Assembly: GCF_003605435.1 (NCBI RefSeq)
Contig: NZ_QXQB01000004.1
Coordinates: 310,001 to 374,000 of the forward strand
Source of the DNA: Paenibacillus pinisoli
Lineage (GTDB): Bacteria > Bacillota > Bacilli > Paenibacillales > Paenibacillaceae
Length of the DNA: 64,000 nt
Direction of reading: 5' to 3'
This document shows, piece by piece, positions 9,312 through 17,816 of the stretch; the first letter of the stretch is position 1, and every line of letters starts with the position of its first letter. The notes under the pieces were generated by a model. That model saw only the letters and a list, made by a program, of their open reading frames with translations. It was not told where the DNA came from and searched no databases. Position numbers and translations under genes: made by a program.

Positions 9312-9788
9312 ATGTCTGATGTGTCAGCTATGGAACGATTGCAAGCGCTTGGCATCGTATTGCCGGAAGCGAGCAAACCGGCAGCGCGATATACCAACTA
9401 TGTTCTGGCTGGTAATCTGCTGTTCATCTCGGGAAAGGGTCCTGCCAGCATGCCGAAAGGAAAGCTGGGCATAGACTATTCGACCGAAGAAGGGTATAAG
9501 TATGCGTGTCTGGCCGGATTGGAAGTGCTGGCTGTATTGACGGAAGCGCTTGGCTCATTGAATCGGGTGAAGCAAGTCGTTAAAATACAAGGCTTCGTGA
9601 ATGCCGGGCCGGAATTCGAAGAGCATCACAAAGTATTGGACGGCTGTTCCGATCTGATGCTGGATGTGTTCGGGGACAGAGGCGTGCATGCGCGCTCGGT
9701 ACTCGGCGCGTCATCGCTTCGCGACAACTTGCCGGTTATTATCGATTCTGTTTTTGAGGTAGAGCCAAATCAGTCAGCAGCAATATAG
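9312..9788 (+). CDS. RidA/YjgF family protein (enamine/imine deaminase-like)
   Basis: A 158-residue RidA-fold protein. Relatives form trimers that hydrolyse reactive enamine and imine intermediates, or act in specific catabolic pathways. The C-terminal core ARSVLGASSLRDNLPVIIDSVFEV matches the YjgF family, with the arginine in ARSVLG in the substrate-binding position; the protein is longer than the usual 125-130 residues because of its N-terminal part, as in the YjgF-like subgroup. It lies 37 bp after the purA-like gene with AAGGGAGC before its ATG, and a strong terminator follows. Its pairing with a PurA-like ligase suggests it processes or detoxifies something in the same pathway. Confidence 0.88.
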   Translation: MSDVSAMERLQALGIVLPEASKPAARYTNYVLAGNLLFISGKGPASMPKGKLGIDYSTEEGYKYACLAGLEVLAVLTEALGSLNRVKQVVKIQGFVNAGPEFEEHHKVLDGCSDLMLDVFGDRGVHARSVLGASSLRDNLPVIIDSVFEVEPNQSAAI

Positions 9789-9816
9789 GCTAACTAAAGT
9801 TAATCATGTACAAGTG

Positions 9817-9860
9817 ACGGCAATGCGGGATGGAGTAGTCCTGCATTGCCGTTTCTTTTT
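9817..9860 (+). terminator. Strong intrinsic terminator of the purA-like/RidA operon
   Basis: A 14-bp stem (9817-9830 with 9839-9852, one G-T pair) around an 8-nt loop, followed by TTCTTTTT. Confidence 0.9.
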
Positions 9861-9882
9861 GCGGCGGATTGGCAATATAGTC

Positions 9883-9911
9883 TTCAACGATGATTCGAAA
9901 TGGAGTAAAAT
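9883..9911 (+). promoter_or_regulatory. Sigma-A-type promoter for the small membrane protein genes
   Basis: TTCAAC (9883-9888), a 17-bp spacer and TAAAAT (9906-9911), about 90 bp before the next coding region. Confidence 0.5.
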
Positions 9912-9999
9912 AGAAACGGATGAAAGTATTGGGCGCATTAGCGATTGACAGTTGATTGAACAGAACGTTTTAGCTTAAGCGGAGAGAGGAGTGGATGAC

Positions 10000-10260
10000 A
10001 TGTTCGATACGCTAAGGCGCTGGTCAATGGCCATTGTTATATTGGGAGTCGTATTGCTGGTATATGGTATCGCTGCTTATCTGCCGGGTTTTGACGAAAT
10101 GCTTTGGGCCGCAGGGGCGAGCGGTATGTTTATTTCAATTATCGGCATTGTGTTGATGATTGTAGGGGCTTTGAATATGAAGCTGCAGGAATTGCTGCTT
10201 GAAGAGGTCTCTTTGGTAAAATATGAATTGAATAAGCTGCGCCAATCCGAGAATGGTTAA
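10000..10260 (+). CDS. Small two-helix membrane protein
   Basis: An 86-residue hypothetical protein. There are two hydrophobic segments, around residues 11-28 (AIVILGVVLLVYGIAAYL) and 38-58 (ASGMFISIIGIVLMIVGAL), followed by a charged, probably cytoplasmic helix KLQELLLEEVSLVKYELNKL that may form a coiled coil. The ATG at 10000 has GAGAGGAG 8 nt upstream; the GTG at 9991 is too close to that site. It is followed after 33 bp by a second small membrane protein in the same direction, so they probably share a transcript. I do not recognise a family with a known function. Confidence 0.72.
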   Translation: MFDTLRRWSMAIVILGVVLLVYGIAAYLPGFDEMLWAAGASGMFISIIGIVLMIVGALNMKLQELLLEEVSLVKYELNKLRQSENG

Positions 10261-10293
10261 CATCATATCCGTTTCATAGAAGGGACTGTAACG

Positions 10294-10581
10294 ATGAAGA
10301 AGATAGCAGCTGGAGGCATTTTAGTATTTTGTGGCGTCTTACTCTACCTGGGTGTTTATATTCCCGCATCCCTGGAGGCCGTCAAGCTAAGCGGATGGTC
10401 CACGCCGCCGGGTCGTCTTGGAACGGCTCTGCAAGAAATAGGCGGAACTACGCCTTTTGTTTTTGCCATTATCATGATGGCTGCCGGTGCATGTTTGCTA
10501 TTGTGGGGATGTCTTCTGGACGATATTCTCCGTAAAAAAACAGAAAACAAGACAGAAACATTAGAGCAACAGGTTAACTAA
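10294..10581 (+). CDS. Small two-helix membrane protein
   Basis: A 95-residue hypothetical protein. The first hydrophobic segment is at residues 4-25 and the second around 53-73, with a loop between them and a charged tail rich in Lys, Glu and Thr. GAAGGGA lies upstream of the ATG. It follows the previous small membrane protein by 33 bp and has a similar plan (two helices and a charged C-terminal tail), so the two may act together at the membrane. The function is unknown. Confidence 0.7.
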   Translation: MKKIAAGGILVFCGVLLYLGVYIPASLEAVKLSGWSTPPGRLGTALQEIGGTTPFVFAIIMMAAGACLLLWGCLLDDILRKKTENKTETLEQQVN

Positions 10582-10637
10582 GATAAAGATGTTAGGCTAT
10601 TGGAAGAACAACAACACAAATTAGGAGCGTGCAAGAG

Positions 10638-10991
10638 ATGGCAAATCCAGTTCAGAACAAAGTCGGTTGTATCTTTATTCCAGTGAGCAACTTGGAGAAG
10701 GCAAGAGATTGGTATTGCAAATTGCTAGATTTGCCTGCGGATGGCGATATCATCTATGGACATCTATATATTTTGCCGATGCAAGGCCATTCCAATATCG
10801 TATTGGACAGCAAGATTTATTCGCCGGAGAAGGTGATTCAGGTACCGTTCATCCAGCTTGTGACCGCGGATATCGAAGCTTCGTATGCCTATATGAAAGA
10901 GCACAAAGTGGAGCTCCTGACGAATATTGAGAACGGCCATTGGTTCAATATTAAAGACCCGGACGGCAATGTGCTGATGATTTGCCAGTAG
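10638..10991 (+). CDS. VOC (glyoxalase/bleomycin resistance) family protein
   Basis: A 117-residue vicinal oxygen chelate protein with two beta-alpha-beta-beta-beta modules. The pattern starts CIFIPVSNLEKARDWYCKLLDL and ends WFNIKDPDGNVLMICQ, as in this fold. Members bind a metal and act as dioxygenases, glyoxalases or drug-binding proteins; nothing here distinguishes between these. The ATG at 10638 is supported by AGGAG 11 nt upstream; the in-frame GTG at 10629 is only 2 nt from it. It probably belongs to the transcript starting with the two small membrane proteins and is closed by the terminator at 11037. Confidence 0.85.
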   Translation: MANPVQNKVGCIFIPVSNLEKARDWYCKLLDLPADGDIIYGHLYILPMQGHSNIVLDSKIYSPEKVIQVPFIQLVTADIEASYAYMKEHKVELLTNIENGHWFNIKDPDGNVLMICQ

Positions 10992-11036
10992 CGTAAGGGC
11001 AGCTACAACCGAAGTAGGCGAAAGCCCCGATTAGGA

Positions 11037-11064
11037 AACGCTTGAATATCCAAGCGTTTTTTTT
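11037..11064 (+). terminator. Intrinsic terminator
   Basis: Stem AACGCTTG, loop AATATC, stem CAAGCGTT, followed by an uninterrupted run of T. It separates the VOC gene from the TetR-ABC operon. Confidence 0.9.
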
Positions 11065-11085
11065 GTTGTGTTCGTAGAAATGCGG

Positions 11086-11140
11086 TTGACGCTGCAATTG
11101 GTAAAATGCTACAATACATTCAATCGACCGACCGTCGGTC
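11086..11140 (+). promoter_or_regulatory. Promoter and TetR operator of the ABC operon
   Basis: TTGACG (11086-11091), an 18-bp spacer and TACAAT (11110-11115) form a good sigma-A promoter. A perfect palindrome GACCGAC-C-GTCGGTC lies at 11126-11140, starting about 10 bp after the -10 box where transcription would begin. It stands 24 bp before the TetR gene, so that protein is probably its ligand. Confidence 0.85.
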
Positions 11141-11163
11141 TATGAAAGTGGAGGGTGCCCGAA

Positions 11164-11796
11164 ATGAGAATCTCAAAAAAACCGGATGAACGAAAAAATG
11201 AAATTTTGGACGCAGCCGAGATGCTTTTTGGCACCAAGGGGTATTCCAAGACGACGATCAACGACATTTTGAATGAAGTAGGCATTGCCAAGGGAACGTT
11301 CTATTACTATTTTCAATCCAAAGAAGAAGTGATGGATGCGATTGTGAGCCGGTACATCGAGGCTGGCGTGGAAGCGGCGAAGGCGGTTGTAACCGCGCCC
11401 GGGCTGACGGCGCATGAGAAGCTGCTCGGCATTCTGATGGCACAGAAGCCCGACACGGACCGCAAGGAGCAGATGATCGACCAGCTGCACCAGATCAACA
11501 ATGCCGAGATGCATCAGAAGAGCCTCGTAGAGACAATTCTCCAGCTGACGCCTGTTCTGACGGAGGTGATCGAGCAGGGGATCGAGGAAGGCGTATTCCA
11601 GACGGCGTACCCGAGAGAGACGATTGAGTTTCTGCTCGTATCCTCTCAGTTCCTGTTCGACGAAGGCATCTTTGAGTGGGAGCCTCATGAGCGGCTACAG
11701 AAGGCTGCAGCATTCACTTCCATTATGGAGAAGACGCTGGGCGCCGAAGAAGGGAGCTTCAGCTACATTCTTGGCGTTATCGGTCAAGGCTCTTAA
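11164..11796 (+). CDS. TetR family repressor of the ABC operon
   Basis: A 210-residue TetR/AcrR regulator. The helix-turn-helix domain covers residues 8-55 (ILDAAEMLFGTKGYSKTTINDILNEVGIAKGTFYYYFQS is split across its helices), with a variable ligand-binding domain after it. The ATG at 11164 has GGAGG 9 nt upstream; the GTG at 11155 is too close. The gene heads an operon with four ABC-transporter genes and lies just behind a promoter with a 15-bp palindrome, so it is most likely an autoregulated repressor that releases in the presence of the exported compound. Confidence 0.92.
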   Translation: MRISKKPDERKNEILDAAEMLFGTKGYSKTTINDILNEVGIAKGTFYYYFQSKEEVMDAIVSRYIEAGVEAAKAVVTAPGLTAHEKLLGILMAQKPDTDRKEQMIDQLHQINNAEMHQKSLVETILQLTPVLTEVIEQGIEEGVFQTAYPRETIEFLLVSSQFLFDEGIFEWEPHERLQKAAAFTSIMEKTLGAEEGSFSYILGVIGQGS

Positions 11797-11853
11797 TGCG
11801 GTCCGAGTTGAAGGAAGCGGCATGATTAGGAATAGGTTCGAGGAGGCTGTATC

Positions 11854-12777
11854 ATGACTGACCCCATTATTGTCGTCAAGGATTTGGTGAAGCGCTACGG
11901 TTCCTTTACAGCGGTGGACCATGTCTCCTTTGAAGTGGAGCGCGGCAGCATCTTCGGTTTCCTGGGCCCTAATGGAGCAGGCAAAAGCTCGACGATACAC
12001 GCATTATGCACGATAAGCGGGTATGCGTCGGGAGTGCTGACGATCGACGGGATCGATGTCGGCCGCGACAAGGACGGAGCAAGAAGCCGGATCGGGGTTG
12101 TCTTTCAGGATTGCACGCTTGATCCCAAGATGACGGTAGACGAAAACTTGCATATGCACGGCTGCTTCTACGGCATGCCGAAGGCGCTTATCCGCGAGAG
12201 ATCCCGGTTCGTGCTGGAGCTTGTGGACATGACGGATTGGCGGAAGGCGATGGCCGGGAGCCTGTCAGGAGGAATGAAGCGGCGTGTGGAGATTGCCAGA
12301 AGCTTGATGCATATGCCGCAGGTGCTGTTCTTGGATGAACCGACAACGGGTCTTGACCCGCGCACCAGGGCGGAAATGTGGGCTTACATCGACAAGCTGC
12401 GGCGGGAGCGAGGAATTACGGTTTTTCTAACGACACATTACATGGACGAAGCCGAGATATGCAATCGGATTGCCATTATTGACAAGGGCAAGATTGTTGC
12501 GCTCGACAGCCCGTCTTCGCTCAAAAAAAGGTATGCAGCGGACAAAGCGACGATCGCAAGCCGGGATCCTGAAGCATTGGAGAAGCTGCTGGAGCGTCAT
12601 GGGATGAGTTATGCATCCGCAGGCGCGGACGGGGATTATCTGATTCAAGTTGAGGATCAAGCCAGCCTAATGGAGCTGATCAGCGAGCATCGTACCTCGA
12701 TCGGCAGAATGGAAGTGAGCAGAGGAACGCTTAACGACGTGTACCTCGAAATAACGGGCAAGGACATAAGGGGGTAA
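11854..12777 (+). CDS. ABC transporter ATP-binding protein, DrrA type
   Basis: A 307-residue ATPase for a drug-export-type ABC transporter. Walker A is GPNGAGKSS near residue 44, the signature is LSGGMKRR, and Walker B is VLFLDEPTTGLD followed by the switch histidine in TTHYMDEAE. The extra 70-residue C-terminal domain is usual in the DrrA/CcmA-like group. It has AGGAGG upstream and is followed after 4 bp by its permease. The substrate is unknown; relatives export anthracyclines, lipids or peptides. Confidence 0.93.
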   Translation: MTDPIIVVKDLVKRYGSFTAVDHVSFEVERGSIFGFLGPNGAGKSSTIHALCTISGYASGVLTIDGIDVGRDKDGARSRIGVVFQDCTLDPKMTVDENLHMHGCFYGMPKALIRERSRFVLELVDMTDWRKAMAGSLSGGMKRRVEIARSLMHMPQVLFLDEPTTGLDPRTRAEMWAYIDKLRRERGITVFLTTHYMDEAEICNRIAIIDKGKIVALDSPSSLKKRYAADKATIASRDPEALEKLLERHGMSYASAGADGDYLIQVEDQASLMELISEHRTSIGRMEVSRGTLNDVYLEITGKDIRG

Positions 12778-12781
12778 CGCT

Positions 12782-13618
12782 ATGCGTGTGATTGGGGCGC
12801 TGTGGCTTCGCAATGTGCGGCTGTTTGCCAGAAACCGCGTTCAGCTATTGCTGCTGTTCATCATGCCGTTTTTTTATCTATATCTGCTTAGCGCCATATT
12901 CAAAAGCACCTCCGTCAGCCAGCCGATTCCGTATGTGCTTGCGGGCATTGTGATGATCGTCGTGTTCCAGACTTCGCTGAATATCGCAACGTCGACGATT
13001 GAGGATATCGTGTCCGGCTATATGAAGGAAGTGCTCGTCAGCCCTGTGCGCCGCATATCCATTGTGGTCGGCCAGATCCTGTCCTCGACGACTGTTGCTG
13101 CCTTCCAGGCGTTCCTGATTCTCGCGGTCGGCTATGCGCTGGGGCTTACGTATACGAGTATGGTTACGCCCATTGCGATTGCCGGGTTTGTTGTGCTTGC
13201 GGGGCTGGTCTTCTCTTCGTTCGGACTTTGGCTCGCGGCATCGGTGAGGAATTCGCAAACGTTCCAGATTGTATCGGTAGCGGTGACGACGCCAATCACG
13301 TTCCTGTGCGGCGTATATGTACCGCTCAGCCTGCTGCCGGAAGGGCTGCAGACGGCTGCCTTGCTTAATCCGATGACATATGCCGCGGCATTCTTCCGGG
13401 CGCTTAGTCTGGAGAAGCTGTCGCTGCCGGCCGACGAGCTGGTCGCTGAGCAATTGGCGTTCCGCTTCCACGGCGTGCTGATTACGCCTGTGACCGGCCT
13501 TATTATTTTGGCGGTATTCGGGCTGATATGCGCCATGCTTTCGGCTATTGCCTTCACTAGGGCGGACTTTTCCGCCATGAACCGCTCTGCCATCCAGAAG
13601 GATGTGTTCCAGCAATAA
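12782..13618 (+). CDS. ABC-2 type permease, DrrB type
   Basis: A 278-residue integral membrane protein with about six helices and the ABC-2 family element GVYVPLSLLPEGLQTAALLNPMTY (positions 180-205) typical of DrrB-like permeases. It starts 4 bp after the ATPase with AAGGGGGT upstream. The pair should form a half-size exporter (two ATPases and two permeases). It belongs to the TetR-headed operon. Confidence 0.92.
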   Translation: MRVIGALWLRNVRLFARNRVQLLLLFIMPFFYLYLLSAIFKSTSVSQPIPYVLAGIVMIVVFQTSLNIATSTIEDIVSGYMKEVLVSPVRRISIVVGQILSSTTVAAFQAFLILAVGYALGLTYTSMVTPIAIAGFVVLAGLVFSSFGLWLAASVRNSQTFQIVSVAVTTPITFLCGVYVPLSLLPEGLQTAALLNPMTYAAAFFRALSLEKLSLPADELVAEQLAFRFHGVLITPVTGLIILAVFGLICAMLSAIAFTRADFSAMNRSAIQKDVFQQ

Positions 13619-13662
13619 GCAAGCGCTATGCCAGTTGATAGGAAAGGAGCTGTACCTTCAAG

Positions 13663-16002
13663 ATGCTGATCCAGATGCTGCGGAGAGATTTTCGCAGGAA
13701 AAAGAGCATTTCTATCGCTTTATTTATTTTTATCTCCATCTCCGCCCTGCTGGTTGCCAGCGGCTCCAATATGCTGATGGAATTGACGCAATCGCTGAAT
13801 GCCCTGTTCAAGCAGTCGAAGGCTCCGCATTTTGTCCAGATGCATGCAGGCGAGCTTAATGAAGCCGAGGTTCAGAAGTTTGCGTCAGCACATGACCTGG
13901 TTGAAGACTATCAGGTTGCAGCTATGGTGAATGTCGACGGCTCTCATCTCTACCTGAAGCAAGACGGGGAATCGGAAGAGCAAAGCGTTATGGACCATTA
14001 TTTCGTCATGCAGAACGAGTCATTCGACCTCCTGCTGGATACGGGCAATAAGCCGGTCCGGGTAGAGAGAGGCGAGATTGCCGTTCCTGTCTATTACAAG
14101 CAGCAGAGCAATGTCAGCATCGGCGATACGATCAAGCTGTCTGACGGCGCTTTTGAGAGGGAGTGGACCGTAGCGGGATATGTGCGCGATGCGCAAATGA
14201 ATGCGTCGATTGTCCATTCCAAACGGTTTGTCCTTCATCCGTCCGACTGGGCCGCGCTTAGCCAGCGCACGGGAGAGATGGAATATTTGATCGAGTTCCG
14301 CCTGAAGGACCAGGGGATGCTGCAGCAGTTCCGGAGCGATTATCAGGCCGCATCGATGCCAAGCAAAGGCCCGAGCGTGGATGAGTCGCTGTTCAAGGCG
14401 CTGAATGCGCTCACGGACGGCATTCTGGCGGCAGTCATTATACTGGTAAGCTTGCTGCTCAGCCTGGTAGCCATTCTATGTCTTCGGTATACGCTGATAG
14501 CGGCTATGGAGGAGGACTACCGGGAAATCGGCATTATGAAGGCGATTGGCATCCGGCCTAAGACAATCAAAAATATGTATTTGCTGAAGTATTCCGCACT
14601 AGCCGTCCTGGCTGCGATTATCGGTTATGCCGCTTCTTGGGGTGTGAATGCGCTGTTTACTTCCAATATGGAGCTGTATCTTGGCTCTGCCCCCAGATCT
14701 CTGCCGCTGCTTGCCGTCCCGCTAATTGCATCCGCATTGGTCTGCGCCATCGTTATCGGCTGCTGCAAGCTGACGCTGAGGGCCTTTGACCGGGTAAGCG
14801 CAGTAGAAGCGCTTCGAGCCGGGACGCTTGGCGAAGCGCGCTCTTCGGGAAAAGCGCCGGCGCTGCACCGCAGCAGATGGATGCCGGTACCGGTATTCCT
14901 CGGCATGCGGGATGTGCTGTCGCGGTTCAAAATGTACCGGCTGCTGCTTGTTGTCTTCATCATCAGCACATGCATCATGATTGTTCCGGTCAATCTGCTT
15001 AATACGTTCAAGTCGCCAAGCTTCAACACATATATGGGCATCGAACGAAGCGATCTGCGCATCGACATGCAATATTCGGAGCAGGTTACCGAAGAATTCA
15101 TGAGAGTATCTCAGACGCTTACGAATGACGCCGATGTGGAGCGCTTCTCGCCGATCTTCGCCAGCGCGTTCCAGTATGTCAACAGCGATGGCGCTATGGA
15201 GGAAATGGCGGTCGAGACCGGGGATTTCTCCCTCTTTCCGCTGGAATATGCACAAGGCCGCGCGCCGGTAGAGGAAAATGAGATCGCGCTATCCTATTTG
15301 AACGGCAAGGATATGGGCAAGAAGGTCGGAGACCGAATCCGCTTACATGTAGACGGGACCGAAAAAGAGATGACCGTCACCGGAATCTACCAGGATGTGA
15401 CGAATGGAGGCCGCACAGCGAAGGCAGTGCTGCCATTCCTGCCGGACCAGGTCATACGCTATGAAGTGAGTGTAGATCTGAAAGAGGGTGTTCCAGTCCG
15501 CGACAAGATGGAGCAATATGCCAAGTCGTTCTATCCGGCGAAGGTGACGGATTTGGAAGGGTACTTATCGCAGACGCTGGGCAACACCATCCATCAGCTT
15601 AGGCTGCTGACAGCGGTCGCCGTGATTGTTGCGATCCTGATCGCGATCCTGATAACCGCGCTGTTCCTCCAGATGGCGGTTGCCAAGGATGCTGCGCAGA
15701 TTGCGATTATGCGGAGCATCGGCTTCTCGCTGCCGGCCATCCGCATTCAATATGTGACAAGGGCGCTGCTGGTACTGGGCATCGGAATACTATTCGGTAC
15801 CATTGTGTCTAACACGGCGGGACAAAGCTTGGCAGGCTTGATCTTGTCCTTCATAGGCGCGTCGAGCATCAAATTCGTGATCAACCCGGTGCAAGCCTAT
15901 GCCGGCTTACCTCTGGTTCTAATGGCGGCGGTGGCGGTCACAACGCTGCTTAGCATAGCCTCAATTAAAAAGACAACGATAACGGAGTGGAATGCGGGAT
16001 AG
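13663..16002 (+). CDS. FtsX-like permease of an ABC transporter
   Basis: A 779-residue membrane protein with the duplicated plan of large FtsX/MacB-type permeases: one N-terminal helix (residues 18-38), a large extracytoplasmic domain, a three-helix FtsX domain around residues 255-375, another helix near 420-440, a second extracytoplasmic domain, and a final FtsX domain around 645-775. EDYREIGIMKAIGI and DAAQIAIMRSIGF are the two copies of the conserved cytoplasmic loop. AAAGGAG lies 13 nt before the start. It is followed by a LolD/MacB-type ATPase. Such systems export or sense antimicrobial peptides, or move lipoproteins, by mechanotransmission. Confidence 0.9.
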   Translation: MLIQMLRRDFRRKKSISIALFIFISISALLVASGSNMLMELTQSLNALFKQSKAPHFVQMHAGELNEAEVQKFASAHDLVEDYQVAAMVNVDGSHLYLKQDGESEEQSVMDHYFVMQNESFDLLLDTGNKPVRVERGEIAVPVYYKQQSNVSIGDTIKLSDGAFEREWTVAGYVRDAQMNASIVHSKRFVLHPSDWAALSQRTGEMEYLIEFRLKDQGMLQQFRSDYQAASMPSKGPSVDESLFKALNALTDGILAAVIILVSLLLSLVAILCLRYTLIAAMEEDYREIGIMKAIGIRPKTIKNMYLLKYSALAVLAAIIGYAASWGVNALFTSNMELYLGSAPRSLPLLAVPLIASALVCAIVIGCCKLTLRAFDRVSAVEALRAGTLGEARSSGKAPALHRSRWMPVPVFLGMRDVLSRFKMYRLLLVVFIISTCIMIVPVNLLNTFKSPSFNTYMGIERSDLRIDMQYSEQVTEEFMRVSQTLTNDADVERFSPIFASAFQYVNSDGAMEEMAVETGDFSLFPLEYAQGRAPVEENEIALSYLNGKDMGKKVGDRIRLHVDGTEKEMTVTGIYQDVTNGGRTAKAVLPFLPDQVIRYEVSVDLKEGVPVRDKMEQYAKSFYPAKVTDLEGYLSQTLGNTIHQLRLLTAVAVIVAILIAILITALFLQMAVAKDAAQIAIMRSIGFSLPAIRIQYVTRALLVLGIGILFGTIVSNTAGQSLAGLILSFIGASSIKFVINPVQAYAGLPLVLMAAVAVTTLLSIASIKKTTITEWNAG

Positions 16003-16016
16003 AGAGGGGAAACTGC

Positions 16017-16784
16017 ATGGAAGTTTTATTGGAATCCAGAGCGCTCAGCAAAACGTTCACATCAGGGAACGAGCAAGAGTATCAGGTGCTCAAAGCTATT
16101 GATCTGCAAATCCGGAAAGGCGAGTTCGTGGCGGTGATGGGTCCGTCGGGATCTGGCAAGTCTACGCTGCTGTACAATATTAGCGGGATGGACCAAGCAA
16201 GCGGAGGCAGTGTCAAGTTCGGCGGCATGGAGTTAACGGGCATGTCCGAGCAGGAGCTGTCCGATCTCCGGCTTACCCGCATGGGCTTTATCTTTCAACA
16301 AATCCATTTGCTCAAAAATTTGACGTTGCTGGACAACATCATCTTGACCGCCTATATGGCGAAGAAGCAGAGCAGAAAAGGGCTGAACGATAGGGCGATG
16401 TCGCTTATGAAGCAGTCTGGCATTGAAGGGCTGGCGAATCATGATATTACGCAGGCATCCGGGGGGCAGCTGCAGCGCGTTGCGATATGCAGAGCCCTTA
16501 TCAATCAGCCCGATATGATCTTCGGCGACGAGCCGACAGGCGCGCTTAACTCGAAGTCGGCAGGCGAGATTATGGAGCTGCTTGCGGATATTAACCGCTC
16601 AGGCACGACGATTCTGCTGGTGACGCATGATGTGAAGGTCGCCGCCAAGACGGACCGCATCTTGTTTATGATGGACGGCAGCCTGGTGGATGAGAATCGG
16701 CTGGGGAAATACCGCAAGGAGCTGGATGATTTGAGGGCAAGAGAAGAGAAGCTGACGGGCTGGCTTGCGGGATTAGGGTTTTAA
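16017..16784 (+). CDS. ABC transporter ATP-binding protein, MacB/LolD type
   Basis: A 255-residue ATPase. Walker A is GPSGSGKST, the Q-loop is FIFQQIHLL, the signature is ASGGQLQR instead of LSGGQ, and Walker B is MIFGDEPTGALNS, which is normal for this subgroup. The start at 16017 has AGAGGGGA upstream; the longer frame from 15987 would run back into the permease gene. It is the partner of the FtsX-like permease before it and the last gene of the TetR-headed operon. Confidence 0.92.
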   Translation: MEVLLESRALSKTFTSGNEQEYQVLKAIDLQIRKGEFVAVMGPSGSGKSTLLYNISGMDQASGGSVKFGGMELTGMSEQELSDLRLTRMGFIFQQIHLLKNLTLLDNIILTAYMAKKQSRKGLNDRAMSLMKQSGIEGLANHDITQASGGQLQRVAICRALINQPDMIFGDEPTGALNSKSAGEIMELLADINRSGTTILLVTHDVKVAAKTDRILFMMDGSLVDENRLGKYRKELDDLRAREEKLTGWLAGLGF

Positions 16785-16793
16785 AATAATGCG

Positions 16794-16819
16794 AAGCGGC
16801 AGCCGGAGGGCTGCCGCTT
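16794..16819. terminator. Hairpin between convergent operons
   Basis: An 11-bp stem AAGCGGCAGCC with GGCTGCCGCTT around a 4-nt loop. The T-run is weak on both sides, but it lies between the ends of the ABC operon and the ThuA-like gene and probably serves both. Confidence 0.6.
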
Positions 16820-16822
16820 GTG

Positions 16823-17473
16823 TTAGGGCAGCGGGTTTCGTGCGGCTGCCCACCGCATGCTGTTCCGGATTAATTGCCGGTACGAATCCGGCAGGAAAGA
16901 CGGGGCGCAGTGTCCCGGCTGCAAATAAACAAGCCTGCCGAGGCCGTAGCGATGCTCCCAACCAGCCGGATAACGGCTTCCTTCAAATTCATACTCCAGC
17001 AATAGATTTCGTGGTGACAACGCATCGAATTCGAACATGTAAGGCTCTTCGTCTACTGTAAAGGCTTGTACGCCCTCAAGCAAGGGATGATCCACTTGCA
17101 TGGGATGATAGGTTAGCGGCTGATAGGGCGGATGGCCCGTAAAGCGGGCACCGATCAGCCCTGCCAGCTCGTGGCTGGTCCTCCCCAGCGAGATGCCGTT
17201 GTGGATGACGAGCAGCCCGCCGCCGCCCGCAACGAAGCGGAGCAGGCGGCCAATCTGCTCTGGCGCAAGCTTTCTGTCAAAGCAATCGGCATATGAGATG
17301 ACAGCCGAATATCCGTCCTGATCCAGTGTCGTAAGCGCCTCATAATCCTCGGTCGATACCAGCTCGAATTCGTCTGCGGCAATCTCCTCAAGCTGCTGGC
17401 GCGCAGGCTCCAGCGGATGCCAGGCGCTGCGGACGTTGTCTCCAATCAGCAATAGCTTGGTTAATGTAGTCAC
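16823..17473 (-). CDS. ThuA-like (glutamine amidotransferase-fold) protein
   Basis: A 216-residue protein with the ThuA fold: VISYADCFD, GRLLRFVAGGGGLLVIHNG, an FTGHPPYQPL strand, HPLLEGVQAFTVDEEPYMFEF and GLGRLVYLQPGH. ThuA proteins are linked to trehalose and sugar-derivative metabolism; enzymatic activity is poorly established and no cysteine nucleophile is apparent here. The GTG at 17473 is preferred because AAGGAG lies 8 nt upstream; the ATG at 17479 is only 2 nt from it. The small helix-hairpin-helix gene is just upstream (12 bp), so the two are co-transcribed. Confidence 0.82.
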   Translation of the reverse strand: MTTLTKLLLIGDNVRSAWHPLEPARQQLEEIAADEFELVSTEDYEALTTLDQDGYSAVISYADCFDRKLAPEQIGRLLRFVAGGGGLLVIHNGISLGRTSHELAGLIGARFTGHPPYQPLTYHPMQVDHPLLEGVQAFTVDEEPYMFEFDALSPRNLLLEYEFEGSRYPAGWEHRYGLGRLVYLQPGHCAPSFLPDSYRQLIRNSMRWAAARNPLP

Positions 17474-17485
17474 GGGCATCGCTCC

Positions 17486-17701
17486 TTATCGTTTCCTGGC
17501 AAAGGACAAGCCTTTTTCCTGAAGCGCCTCCCGGAGAATCCGGATGCCTTTGGGTCCCATGCCATGCAGCATCAACAATTCTGCTTCGGTCACTTGGGTG
17601 AATTGCTCCAGATTGTAATAGCCGGCCAGCCCGAGTGCCCGATTAGCAGGTTTGCTGATTACCGGGATATCGCTTGCGGGATTCGAATTTTCAGTCGTCA
17701 T
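17486..17701 (-). CDS. Small helix-hairpin-helix protein like the RNA polymerase alpha CTD
   Basis: A 71-residue protein. The segment from residue 17 (ISKPANRALGLAGYYNLEQF, then TEAELLMLHGMGPKGIRIL) follows the alpha-CTD/helix-hairpin-helix pattern: an N-terminal helix, a TEAELL helix, and the GMGPKGI turn that contacts DNA in relatives. The start at 17701 has AAAGGAGC 6 nt upstream; the extra 51 codons before it in the open frame run through a terminator. It precedes the ThuA-like gene. It may bind DNA nonspecifically; no target is evident. Confidence 0.8.
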   Translation of the reverse strand: MTTENSNPASDIPVISKPANRALGLAGYYNLEQFTQVTEAELLMLHGMGPKGIRILREALQEKGLSFARKR

Positions 17702-17771
17702 CGCTAAGCTCCTTTCCTTGCAGCCATGTTCATGTATTCCAAGTATAGCCTGATCCACTCGATCCGAACAT

Positions 17772-17804
17772 AGAAAAAACACGCCTCGAGTGCGTGTTTT
17801 TTCT
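17772..17804 (-). terminator. Intrinsic terminator of the MarR-ABC operon
   Basis: An AGAAAAAACACGC arm pairs with GCGTGTTTTTTCT around a 7-nt loop; read on the minus strand it is followed by a T-run. It lies 13 bp beyond the stop of the second ABC gene. Confidence 0.85.
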
Positions 17805-17816
17805 GTGCCTGGGAGA

